Shown: in pieces, positions 17,303 through 26,871 of the stretch
Numbering within the stretch: position 1 is the stretch's first letter
How the letters are laid out: every line of letters starts with the position of its first letter
From: a bacterium
Lineage (GTDB): Bacteria > Cyanobacteriota > Vampirovibrionia > Obscuribacterales > JAKAZS01
DNA length: 39,795 bases
Assembly (NCBI GenBank): GCA_021815785.1
Contig: JAKAZS010000016.1
Span: 1 to 39,795, forward strand
Direction of reading: 5' to 3'
Program-made: the position numbers and the translations under genes
Notes under the pieces: model-generated
The model's input: only the letters and a program-made list of their open reading frames with translations
What the model was told of the DNA's origin: nothing
The model's database searches: none

Positions 17303-20119
17303 TTATTTTTCAGCATTTTCATCATTTTCAGCATTTGTGGTTATTTGAGTTGGCGTAATTGGGGTTCTAAAGTTAGCGCCACCATCAGCTTGTAAAGGTT
17401 CACCAAGCAGATTCGTAGTGACCTGATTAGTGTAAGCCTGACCAAAATCGCCAAATATCATTATGCAAGATCCATCACCTTTAATAACCATACTTTTGGC
17501 ATTACCCCACATCGTAGGACGGCCATCGGGATAATCTTCAGCCAGCGGACTCCAGGCAATTGTTTGAATGGAGAACTGACCATTTTGGTCGGTAATTTTG
17601 GCAATACTATTTTTGTAATCAACTGAGGCAGTTGTACCATCATCGAAATGATATTTTAGTGCTGTTAAATAGCGTTCAACTTGAATAGCCTTTGTGCCAG
17701 TAAAGTCCTTTGAAGAAGTGACGATACCGGTAGTGATTCCTTTAGGATAATCTTCAACAATTGATCCATCCATGCGTTTAGTTAAATTCATCCCGCCTTC
17801 TCTAAGGTAAGTAAGATCGCCATTTGGTTTTTCAATATAACGAGCCACGTAACCATATAAAGTATTAACGGGATTAACTAATTGAGTGATTTTATTCTTA
17901 GTGTCAGTGTAATATGATTTATCACCTGATGGGAATATTTCTAACGAATTAATATTGCCGTAGTCTGAAGTTTGTGGTGTACGAAACAAGATGTGTTGCA
18001 CGCCATTGGTGTCAATAAAATTAGTAGCTTGCGATCCGGTGATAATTTTAGTTATTTGTCCATACTCACGATTATTTAGTTGAGCTTCATGGTTACTTTG
18101 ATCGATAATACTAGCAGGATAGTTTTCTTCGATTTGCGGTACGGTTTTAACAACATTGCCATTGGTGTCGATTAAATCCATGTTATCGCCATTAGGTTTA
18201 GCAATTAATTCATTACCATCAGGAAAATAATATGTATCACTATTCGCTTGGCGTAAAATCGCCTGTATTTCACCAATATTGGTATTCACCCGAAAATTAT
18301 CCGGATAGGATTCATAAGTGCTGCCGTCGTTTAAATAATAAATTGCCGAATTATCATTAAATTCCTTAACGCCTCTAATTGCATTTAAAAATCCCATGTC
18401 CTGTGGTGTTTTATAATTAACCCCATGCGAATTATCGCCGGTGTTTTTAAAGACAATATCACCATTTTGTTTGTTTTCAAAATAATTAGCCTGGCCATAA
18501 GGTGTATTGATAGGGTTTTCAAAAACCTTAACCACAGATCCTGTTTCAATACCATCCACCCCATCAGTTATCTGAAATTCTTTATAATCAGGATAATGAG
18601 TAACTATTGAGGCTTTACCATAAGCAGTTTCTAAACTACCATTAGGAGCAGCTTCTTGTACATATTTAAGAATTTGCCCACTAGGCTCATCAGCAATAGT
18701 ATATATTTTAGAACCATCAGGGTTAAAATCAACTTGAATGGCATTTCCATATGGAGTTTGAGTTCCATTAGGATAATTTTCGGTTAAAACCTTATTGTCA
18801 ATATTATCTTTGGCGTTGCTAGGGCCATCACCATGGAAATCAACGCTAGCTTGAATTTTGCCAAACTGCTTAAATTCTTGGCTAAAATGATCGCCATAAG
18901 TTCGATTAATTATGGCTGGCTTTTGCAATAAATCACTAACTTGGCTGGACTTTTCCGCATGGGGTAAACCTAATTCATTGGCTATTTTATTTTCGGCCTC
19001 AATAGCTAACTGTTCACCTTTTATTCTGGTATCAATATAAGTTTTTTCGGCTTGAACATTGCGATGGGAATTTAATAAACTGTCAACTTCACTAAAACCA
19101 CTTTTAATAGTATCGCTTCGGTAAGCTTGTAAATGGGCTAATTCATGTCCCAAAATACTGCCACTTGGTTGATTTAAGGAAATAGCCTTATTGGCTATAT
19201 CTAATGAATTTACGCTGCCTTCATTTACTTTAACTCGGGCAAAAGGATTTTGTTTAACTAATGAATCTAAAGTTGGTGATTTACCAACTAAATCATTATT
19301 AAGGGTAAAGCGATTTACTTTTAAACCACGACCAAAATTATTATCAATGCTGTCGATAAGTTTAGAACCACTTTCGCTAGCCATTGGTAATAAGACATTA
19401 AAGGCACCCGAGCTAATTGATTGAGCCATTACATCTTTAGAACTAGCCCAGTTTCCAACAGAAACATAATGACTTACTTCAATTTGAGCAGCACCACCAA
19501 GTACACCTGTGCCCAGTCGGTTCACAATGCCTTGAATACCGGATCCACTTAAACTGTTACCTGCCTCAAATACACCAAAACTGGCCATTGTGCCTAAGGC
19601 ATTGCCAAATCGGGTCTGATTAGCTCCTGGTGTAAGCATTCCTGAATAAATTCCGGCTCCAGCTATTTGTGCCACCTTTTCATCTGTCATTAGTGTAGCT
19701 ATACTTCCTTGAGCTCCCAAGCTTTCACCAACTGAAGCTAAGCCAATATTAGTAAGTTTTCCGGCTATTACAAACGGTACGAGTGAACCTAAACCAGAAC
19801 TTGCTTGAGTTAAGATCCAGGCACCTGAATAAGCCTTGTTATTATCCGTTTTTAAAAGATCCATTTTAGTTAAAACTTTTTTATGGATAATACTCTCACT
19901 AGCTTTATTTACTAAATGCGTAATTGAATCATAACCTTCAATAAAAGCCGAATTAACAAAAGGATGAATTACATCATTCAATAAAACATTATCAGTATTT
20001 TTTGGTATTTGAGCTAAATTATCCTTTTGCTTAACTGGATTGGCTTTTAAGACATCAAAACCTGACAGGGTTTTACTGTTAATCGGTTTATCTAATTGAA
20101 AATTTTCTAAATTAGCCAT
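17303..20119 (-). CDS. 938-aa protein with HExxH motif and C-terminal degenerate repeats; function unknown
   Basis: Gly-rich hydrophobic central region; GHELAHLQAY (codons 19133-19147); C-terminal repeats such as NYPNGTQTPYGNA, NPINTPYGQA, NPVNTLYGYV, DYPDGRPTMWGNA. Confidence 0.8.
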   Translation of the reverse strand: MANLENFQLDKPINSKTLSGFDVLKANPVKQKDNLAQIPKNTDNVLLNDVIHPFVNSAFIEGYDSITHLVNKASESIIHKKVLTKMDLLKTDNNKAYSGAWILTQASSGLGSLVPFVIAGKLTNIGLASVGESLGAQGSIATLMTDEKVAQIAGAGIYSGMLTPGANQTRFGNALGTMASFGVFEAGNSLSGSGIQGIVNRLGTGVLGGAAQIEVSHYVSVGNWASSKDVMAQSISSGAFNVLLPMASESGSKLIDSIDNNFGRGLKVNRFTLNNDLVGKSPTLDSLVKQNPFARVKVNEGSVNSLDIANKAISLNQPSGSILGHELAHLQAYRSDTIKSGFSEVDSLLNSHRNVQAEKTYIDTRIKGEQLAIEAENKIANELGLPHAEKSSQVSDLLQKPAIINRTYGDHFSQEFKQFGKIQASVDFHGDGPSNAKDNIDNKVLTENYPNGTQTPYGNAIQVDFNPDGSKIYTIADEPSGQILKYVQEAAPNGSLETAYGKASIVTHYPDYKEFQITDGVDGIETGSVVKVFENPINTPYGQANYFENKQNGDIVFKNTGDNSHGVNYKTPQDMGFLNAIRGVKEFNDNSAIYYLNDGSTYESYPDNFRVNTNIGEIQAILRQANSDTYYFPDGNELIAKPNGDNMDLIDTNGNVVKTVPQIEENYPASIIDQSNHEAQLNNREYGQITKIITGSQATNFIDTNGVQHILFRTPQTSDYGNINSLEIFPSGDKSYYTDTKNKITQLVNPVNTLYGYVARYIEKPNGDLTYLREGGMNLTKRMDGSIVEDYPKGITTGIVTSSKDFTGTKAIQVERYLTALKYHFDDGTTASVDYKNSIAKITDQNGQFSIQTIAWSPLAEDYPDGRPTMWGNAKSMVIKGDGSCIMIFGDFGQAYTNQVTTNLLGEPLQADGGANFRTPITPTQITTNAENDENAEK

Positions 20120-20340
20120 ATTTTTTTAAGCACAATGAATTTAACTATTACCAACTATTTTGCATATTAAAGCGCTGATTTTAATAGGGTAAATACGAAA
20201 ACACAAATAATCAACATTAAAAAAAATTAAGGTTATATTTTTTAATTCATGAAATTTTTACATATTCTATTTACAAATACTATATATAAATTGAATTATC
20301 TAGTATCTTAAGTTTATAAAAAATCATTTAAGGTAATCTC

Positions 20341-21174
20341 ATGGTTAAAAGTCTAAATATTTTTGTTCTAGTTAAACAGGTACCTGACCAAGGTTCTAAA
20401 GCAGGCCTAAACCCTGATGGAACCATTGATAGGGCTAAAGCCAAACGGATGCTCAATCCTTTTGATCGGTATGCCCTTCAGGCTGCATTACATACCAAAA
20501 AACAGTACGGTGGTAAAGTTACAGCTATTTCGATGGGGCCACCTCCAGCTATTGAAGTATTGCTGGAAACAATTGAGCATGGGGCTGATCGTGGATTTTT
20601 ATTATCAGATCGACGCTTGGCAGCTAGCGATACTTTAGCGACAGCATATGCTTTATATAAAACGGTATTATATGCTGGACAATTTGACCTTATTTTTTGT
20701 GGTTTACAAACAACTGATGGTGATACTGCTCAAGTTGGACCACAGTTAGCTGAACGGCTTCAATTGCCTCAAGTGACCTATTGTGAAGATTTCTCCCTTG
20801 AAAATGACAAAATCTTGGCCAAACGAATTATTGAAGGCGGTTATCAAAAAGTTGTTTCATCTTTACCCGGTTTAATTACTGTAGCTAATTCCTATCATCC
20901 CCTTGAATACAAGTCTTTTAAAGGTGCCTGGCGAGTTCAGCAATTACAGCGTAACCCAGAAAATTTACAGAAAATTATCCAAACTATTGATTTAGATATA
21001 ATTGGAGCTGATCCAGATCGTTGTGGTCTAAAGGGATCACCCACGATTGTTGCAGCTACGGAAAAAGTCGGTGATTTAGGCGGCAATTGTCATATGCATG
21101 AAGGCAAATCGCCTTATGACTTGGTTCAGGAAGTTTTAGCATGTACAAATTTACAGGAATTAGTCTCAAATTAA
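20341..21174 (+). CDS. etfB: Electron transfer flavoprotein beta subunit (FixA-like type)
   Basis: KQVPDQG, RMLNPFDRYALQAAL, MGPPPAIEVL, LSDRRLAASDTLATAYAL, DGDTAQVGPQLAE. Confidence 0.93.
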   Translation: MVKSLNIFVLVKQVPDQGSKAGLNPDGTIDRAKAKRMLNPFDRYALQAALHTKKQYGGKVTAISMGPPPAIEVLLETIEHGADRGFLLSDRRLAASDTLATAYALYKTVLYAGQFDLIFCGLQTTDGDTAQVGPQLAERLQLPQVTYCEDFSLENDKILAKRIIEGGYQKVVSSLPGLITVANSYHPLEYKSFKGAWRVQQLQRNPENLQKIIQTIDLDIIGADPDRCGLKGSPTIVAATEKVGDLGGNCHMHEGKSPYDLVQEVLACTNLQELVSN

Positions 21175-21186
21175 AGGTTATATTTT

Positions 21187-22302
21187 ATGGAAAACGATCC
21201 ACCAATTGTTCAATTTTGTCCTAAAGGTAATGTTTTAGTTGTTGCTGAACAAAGTTTAGGCCAAATTCAGCCAGTTACTCTAGAATTGCTAGGTGCTGGC
21301 CGAATTTTAGCCGATAAAATGGGAAAAGACCTACATTGTGTCATTATGGGATATGATTTAGGCGATTTACCTAATCAATTGATTCATTATGGTGCGGATG
21401 TAGTCTATGTAGCTGATGATGAAGCCTTACAATATTACCGCACTTTACCGTATCGTCGGGTTTTAGTTGATTTATTGGATTCATTGCAAGAACCACCCCA
21501 TACGATGTTATTAGGGTCATCAACTACTGGACGTGATTTAGCGCCAAGAATTGCGGCTCATTTTGAAACTGGTCTTACGGCTGATTGTACTGAATTGGAT
21601 ATTGGTCCGTATGAGCATAAAAGTAAAGTTGACCCAACCAAATTAGGTTTATATCCTAACTGTCTTTATGCGATTCGGCCAAGTTTTGGTGAAAGTTTAA
21701 AGGCGCGAATTCTTGGTCCGTGGAAAAACCCCCAAATGGCAACAACTAGGCCAGGGGTAATGATTCCTTTAAAAATAGATACGTCAAGGCAAGGGCAAAT
21801 TCATAATATTCCAGTTAAGCTTAATTCTGAAGATTTAAGACTGATTGTTGCTGAAACCGTAAAAGAAGTTTCTTCGGGACTAAAATTAACTGAAGCTGAG
21901 GTTATCGTTAGTGGTGGCTATGGCTTAGGCAGTAAAGAAGGCTTTGAATTACTGGAACAATTAGCTAATTGCTTTAACAGTAATGCCATTGGAGCATCAC
22001 GTAAAGTTGTCGACTTAGGCTGGATTCCCTATCAGCATCAAGTTGGCCAAACCGGTAAAACGGTTCGGCCAAAATTATATATTGCCTGTGGTATTTCAGG
22101 AGCGATTCAGCATCGGGTTGGCATGTCAAAATCTAATATAATTATTGCAATTAATAAAGATATGGATGCACCAATATTTAAATTTGCTCATCAAGGCATA
22201 ATTGGAGATATTTATCAAATTGTACCTGAATTAATTACTCAGTTTAAAGCTTTACAGAATAAATCAGCTCTAGGAGGAAAAAGCGTTGTCGGATCAAGAT
22301 AA
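21187..22302 (+). CDS. etfA: Electron transfer flavoprotein alpha subunit
   Basis: VVAEQ N-terminus; C-terminal FAD motif GASRKVVDLGWIPYQHQVGQTGKTVRPKLYIACGISGAIQHRVGM...AINKDMDAPIF. Confidence 0.95.
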   Translation: MENDPPIVQFCPKGNVLVVAEQSLGQIQPVTLELLGAGRILADKMGKDLHCVIMGYDLGDLPNQLIHYGADVVYVADDEALQYYRTLPYRRVLVDLLDSLQEPPHTMLLGSSTTGRDLAPRIAAHFETGLTADCTELDIGPYEHKSKVDPTKLGLYPNCLYAIRPSFGESLKARILGPWKNPQMATTRPGVMIPLKIDTSRQGQIHNIPVKLNSEDLRLIVAETVKEVSSGLKLTEAEVIVSGGYGLGSKEGFELLEQLANCFNSNAIGASRKVVDLGWIPYQHQVGQTGKTVRPKLYIACGISGAIQHRVGMSKSNIIIAINKDMDAPIFKFAHQGIIGDIYQIVPELITQFKALQNKSALGGKSVVGSR

Positions 22303-24010
22303 TCGGATTGAATATGATTTATTATTAATTGGTGGATCTCCATCTAATTTAACCTTAGCCTATGAATTTTTAAAACTTGCCAAAACTTCCAATCGTGAAT
22401 TTTCCATTGCTATCTTGGAAAAAAGTAAAGAATTTGGTGGTCATATAATGAGTGGTGCTATATCCAATCCGCATGTTTTAAAAAAAATCTTTCCTAATTA
22501 TGAAGAATTAGGTTTTCCGATTGAAGCAATTTGTACTGAAAGTAATTTATCCGTTTTAGGTACTCATAAAAAATGGGATTTACCTAGATTTTCTTATCCT
22601 AAAGCTATGGATAAAACTGGTTACATGGTTTTAACTTTAAGTTATGTCACTGGCTGGTTAGCTCGTCAGGTAGAAGAATTAGCCAAAGATGTCCCTAATG
22701 TATCATTAGATATTTTTACCGGATTTTCCGCACATAGTGTCAAAATTGAAAATGAACGGGTATGTGGCGTTAGCGTAGTTGAAGAACCTAAAAGTGATGA
22801 TGACTATGTTTTTGCTAAATTCTGTGCTTTTGGTGACAAAGGTTTTATTTCCCGAGATGTAATTGATTATTATAAATTAAGAAATAATCCGCAAATCTGG
22901 TCGGTTGGTGTTAAAGAAGTCTGGCAATGTAATAATGACTACGCTGGAAAAGTATGGCACACTCTAGGCTATCCTATGCTCGATGGTACGTTTGGTGGTG
23001 GCTTTGTCTATGGTATGAAGGATAATAAATTAACTATTGGTCTAGTTATTAGTTTAGATAGTGAAGATCCTAATTTAAATCCTCAATTACGTTTACAAGA
23101 ATATAAAAAGCACCCATGGATCCAAGAATTGATTAAAGGTGGCAAATTATTAAAATATGGAGCAGCCTTACTTCCTGAAGGTGGTTATTACAGTTTACCG
23201 AGTAAATTTTATGTAAATGGTGCAATTTTACTGGGTGATGCCTTGGGTGTTCTTGATGTGAAAAATTTAGCTGGTATTGATCGAGCTATGGAATGCGGTC
23301 ATATTGCTGCCAAAGTTATTTATGACGCGATTATAAATGACAATTATTTACCCGATGCCTTGAAAGAATATCAGTTAAAGCTTCAAGATAGTTTTGTTAT
23401 TAAAGACGCATATAATAATCGTTATTTTCGCTATGCGTTCCAGGAAAATCATGATTTACTGGGAAAATACCTACCAGATATTGCTAAAAGCATTGATAAA
23501 TCATCGCCTTATTTTGGCATGTTAAAAATAGGCTTTAAAAATCCGTTTAAGGCAACTAGAGATGGTTTAAGGTCCTTATCATTAATTGAAGGCAAAATTG
23601 ATATTGGACCTATTTCCTATAAAACTGATGCTAGCCATATTGTACCTAGTTTTGTTGCCCCTAAATATGATGAGCCCCCATATGATAAACAGACAATTTA
23701 TTCAAGACCGGATGCGGTATTTTTTGCTTCGACCAAATATCATGAAGGCAATCATCATATCGATGAATTTAATGCACAAACTTGTGTAGTCTGTATTAAT
23801 AAATATGAAAAATTACGTAAGACGACTCCTTGTGTATCTGATTGTACAGCTGAAGTTCATCGTATTGATATTTTTGAAGGAATTAGTAAACATGGAATGT
23901 CCCTGGAAAATTGTATTCACTGTCGCACCTGTGAAATAGTCTGTCCAGAAGTTAACTTACGGGTTAAACCAACTTCTCAAGGCAGTGGTCCAGATTTTCA
24001 AGGTTTATAA
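22286..24010 (+). CDS. ETF:quinone oxidoreductase-like protein with 8-Cys ferredoxin-like tail
   Basis: Collinear with ETF-QO (GGHIMSGAISNP, WSVGVKEVW, HTLGYPMLDGTFGGGFVYG, EGGYYSLP); tail CVVC...CVSDC...CIHCRTCEIVCP. TTG start with AGGAGG. Confidence 0.88.
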   Translation: MSDQDNRIEYDLLLIGGSPSNLTLAYEFLKLAKTSNREFSIAILEKSKEFGGHIMSGAISNPHVLKKIFPNYEELGFPIEAICTESNLSVLGTHKKWDLPRFSYPKAMDKTGYMVLTLSYVTGWLARQVEELAKDVPNVSLDIFTGFSAHSVKIENERVCGVSVVEEPKSDDDYVFAKFCAFGDKGFISRDVIDYYKLRNNPQIWSVGVKEVWQCNNDYAGKVWHTLGYPMLDGTFGGGFVYGMKDNKLTIGLVISLDSEDPNLNPQLRLQEYKKHPWIQELIKGGKLLKYGAALLPEGGYYSLPSKFYVNGAILLGDALGVLDVKNLAGIDRAMECGHIAAKVIYDAIINDNYLPDALKEYQLKLQDSFVIKDAYNNRYFRYAFQENHDLLGKYLPDIAKSIDKSSPYFGMLKIGFKNPFKATRDGLRSLSLIEGKIDIGPISYKTDASHIVPSFVAPKYDEPPYDKQTIYSRPDAVFFASTKYHEGNHHIDEFNAQTCVVCINKYEKLRKTTPCVSDCTAEVHRIDIFEGISKHGMSLENCIHCRTCEIVCPEVNLRVKPTSQGSGPDFQGL

Positions 24011-24027
24011 TTGTTGATTTTGTTCTT

Positions 24028-24531
24028 ATGAAAGCTATAAATTTATCAAACTGGATTAAAGAACACGAAGAACTAATGGTTCCACCAGTTGGCAATCGAA
24101 CAATTTGGACTGATACAGATTTCATTGTGATGATTATTAAAGGTCCCAATAATCGTAATGATTTTCATGTTAATTGTGGCGAAGAATTTTTTTATCAACT
24201 TAAAGGTAGTATTAATTTAAGAATTCATCAGCATAATCAGTTTGAAAATATTACGCTTAACGAAGGTGATATTTTTTTATTGCCCCCCAATACTCCTCAC
24301 AGTCCGCAAAGACCAGAAGGCAGTATTGGTATGGTTATTGAAAAAAAACGTTTAAAAGATGAATTGGATTCATTTGTCTGGTTTTGTGATAAATGTGGTC
24401 AAAAATTATATCAAGAAGATTTTCATTTAAATGATATTGTGAATCAATTCCCACCTATATTTGAACGTTTTTATCAAAGTTTTCATAATAAATGCCAAAA
24501 TTGTGGTTATATTTTAGAAAAAAATAAATAA
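24028..24531 (+). CDS. 3-hydroxyanthranilate 3,4-dioxygenase
   Basis: RNDFHVNCGEEFFYQLKGSINLRI, GDIFLLPPNTPHSPQRPEGSIGMVIEKKR; C-terminal CDKC...CQNC metal site of bacterial HAO. Confidence 0.93.
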   Translation: MKAINLSNWIKEHEELMVPPVGNRTIWTDTDFIVMIIKGPNNRNDFHVNCGEEFFYQLKGSINLRIHQHNQFENITLNEGDIFLLPPNTPHSPQRPEGSIGMVIEKKRLKDELDSFVWFCDKCGQKLYQEDFHLNDIVNQFPPIFERFYQSFHNKCQNCGYILEKNK

Positions 24532-24542
24532 TAGGATTAATA

Positions 24543-25550
24543 TTGAAAATAGACGTACATACACATATTTTACCAAAAGCAATTGCCGATTTTAAAGCCA
24601 AATTTGGCTATGGTGGTTTTATTCAAAGTCCTAATTTAAAAAATGTAAATGAGCCCATTAAACTTTATAAAGATGATGGTAATTTTTTTCGTAACGTAAA
24701 TTATAACTGTTTTGATATTGAAACGCGGCTTAATGAAGCTTTACTCAATGATGTTTCGATCCAGGTATTGTCTACCGTTCCAGTTATGTTTAGTTATTTT
24801 GCAAAACCTAACGATGGACTATATATTGCTCAATATTTAAATGATGATTTAGCTTGCAGCGTTAGTTTAAACAAAGATAGATTAATTGGTCTAGGAACTT
24901 TACCCATGCAAAGTACTAAGTTTGCTGTTAAGGAATTGGAACGTTGCATCAAAGATTTAAAATTATCTGGGGTTCAGATTGGTACTCATATTAATGATAT
25001 TAATTTAGATAACGAATGTTTATATCCTTTTTATGAAGCCTGCCAGGACCTTAATGCCTCAATATTTATTCATCCCTGGGATATGATTGGCCAAAAGCAA
25101 ATGCCAAAGTATTTTTTACCCTGGCTTGTTGGTATGCCTATGGAAATATCCTTAGCTATAAATTCTCTGATATTTGGTGGCATTTTTGCTAAATTTCCTA
25201 AGTTGAAAGTTTGTTTTGCTCATGGTGGTGGCTCTTTTGGCTTTACGCTAGGAAGAATAAATCATGCATATCATGTACGCCCAGATTTATGTGCAATTAA
25301 TATTAATGAAGAACCAAATTCATACCTACATAATTTTTATGTCGATTCATTAGTTCATAGTCAAGAATCGCTTGATTTTATTATTAAAATCTTTGGAATT
25401 GATTATATTATGACAGGATCAGATTATCCTTTTGTTCTTGGTGAAAAATATCCGGGTAAATTAATTAACGAAAATATCAATTTAACGGATAGTGATAAAG
25501 CTAAGTTATTATACCAAAATGCCCAAAGATGGCTTAGTATAGGAGTATAA
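24543..25550 (+). CDS. 2-amino-3-carboxymuconate-6-semialdehyde decarboxylase (amidohydrolase family)
   Basis: MKIDVHTHILP, FIHPWDMIG, FAHGGGSFGFTLGRINHAYHVRPDLC, TGSDYPF; downstream of HAO. Confidence 0.88.
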   Translation: MKIDVHTHILPKAIADFKAKFGYGGFIQSPNLKNVNEPIKLYKDDGNFFRNVNYNCFDIETRLNEALLNDVSIQVLSTVPVMFSYFAKPNDGLYIAQYLNDDLACSVSLNKDRLIGLGTLPMQSTKFAVKELERCIKDLKLSGVQIGTHINDINLDNECLYPFYEACQDLNASIFIHPWDMIGQKQMPKYFLPWLVGMPMEISLAINSLIFGGIFAKFPKLKVCFAHGGGSFGFTLGRINHAYHVRPDLCAININEEPNSYLHNFYVDSLVHSQESLDFIIKIFGIDYIMTGSDYPFVLGEKYPGKLINENINLTDSDKAKLLYQNAQRWLSIGV

Positions 25551-26833
25551 TGATGTCAACTCCAATGCTTTATGAAAACAATCAAGAATTTGCTTTTAAA
25601 CAAGATCAATCAGATGAATTAGCTAAATTTCGTGATTATTTTCATATCCCTCAAAATGAAAACAATCAAGATTTAATATACTTTGCTGGCAATTCCTTAG
25701 GTTTAATGCCTAAAACCACCACAAAATATATCACTGAAGTTTTACATGATTGGCAGACCTATGGAGTTGAAGGACATTTTAAAGCTAAACATGCTTGGAT
25801 GCCTTATCACGAATTAGTGCAGGCAAGTTTCATGAATTTGACTCAGAGTAGTTATAATGAAGTGGTAGCTATGAATTCACTTACGGCTAATTTACATTTA
25901 ATGATGGTTGCTTTTTACCAACCAACAAGTTCTAAATATAAAATTTTAATTGAAGAAAACACTTTTCCTTCCGATAAATATGCTGTGGCAAGTCAGGCTA
26001 TATATCACGGATTTGATTCTAGTAATGCAATAATTGAATTTAAAAGTAATAATGACAATTTAGTTGTTTCTACTGATTCAATAATTGATACTATTGAAAA
26101 AAATCGTGATTCGTTAAGTCTAATATTAATTGGTCAACCCAACTATTTAACTGGTCAGGTTTTTGACATTGCACCTATAGTTGAATTGGCTCAAAAATAT
26201 AATATTAAAATTGGGCTAAATTTAGCTCATGGAATAGGCAATTTAGATTTGAATTTAAATTCTTTAAATATTGATTTTGCCGTATGGTGTAGTTATAAAT
26301 ATTTAAATAGTGGTCCGGGTGGAATTGCCGGATTATTTATTCATGAAAAACATCATGGAAATAGTCATTTGCCAAGATTTAGTGGCTGGTGGGGTCATAA
26401 TCAAGCCAATCGCTTTACTATGCCCAATAATTTTGAACCAATGACTGGTGCCTTAGGATTTCAGTTAAGTAATCCACCTATTTTTCAATTAGCTAGTCTA
26501 AGAGCTAGTCTGGATATTTTTCAAGAAGCCAAAATAGACCGATTAAGGGAAAAAAGTATTAAACTTACGGGCTATTTAGAATATCTAATCAATCAGGAAT
26601 TTAAGCACAAGCATAATATTAACATTATAACTCCAGCCCAGCCAAATGAAAGAGGAGCTCAATTGTCATTAAAACTTGCTAATGCGCAAAGCAATATCGT
26701 TGAAAATTTAAGAGCTTTCAACCTGATTTGTGACTTTCGCTATCCTGATATCTTAAGAATGGCACCAACACCGTTATATAACTCATATACAGATGTATAC
26801 AACAGTGTAAAAATACTATCTAAAATTTTATAA
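25550..26833 (+). CDS. kynU: Kynureninase
   Basis: FAGNSLGL, FPSDKYAVASQ, NYLTGQVFDI, WCSYKYLNSGPGGIAGLFIHEKH (PLP Lys), FSGWWGH. ATG 25553 is an alternative start with better SD spacing (AGGAG at 25541). Confidence 0.93.
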   Translation: MMSTPMLYENNQEFAFKQDQSDELAKFRDYFHIPQNENNQDLIYFAGNSLGLMPKTTTKYITEVLHDWQTYGVEGHFKAKHAWMPYHELVQASFMNLTQSSYNEVVAMNSLTANLHLMMVAFYQPTSSKYKILIEENTFPSDKYAVASQAIYHGFDSSNAIIEFKSNNDNLVVSTDSIIDTIEKNRDSLSLILIGQPNYLTGQVFDIAPIVELAQKYNIKIGLNLAHGIGNLDLNLNSLNIDFAVWCSYKYLNSGPGGIAGLFIHEKHHGNSHLPRFSGWWGHNQANRFTMPNNFEPMTGALGFQLSNPPIFQLASLRASLDIFQEAKIDRLREKSIKLTGYLEYLINQEFKHKHNINIITPAQPNERGAQLSLKLANAQSNIVENLRAFNLICDFRYPDILRMAPTPLYNSYTDVYNSVKILSKIL

Positions 26834-26836
26834 ATA

Positions 26837-26860
26837 ATAATTAAAACTAATTTTAATTAT
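26837..26860. repeat. 10-bp perfect AT-only inverted repeat between kynU and kmo
   Basis: ATAATTAAAA-CTAA-TTTTAATTAT. Confidence 0.5.
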
Positions 26861-26871
26861 AGACTATACTA

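Noticed and set aside
17303-20119. Calling the 938-aa protein an Rhs/polymorphic toxin
   Set aside because: No YD-repeat signature, PxxxxDPxGL-like cleavage motif, toxin C-terminus or immunity gene recognised.
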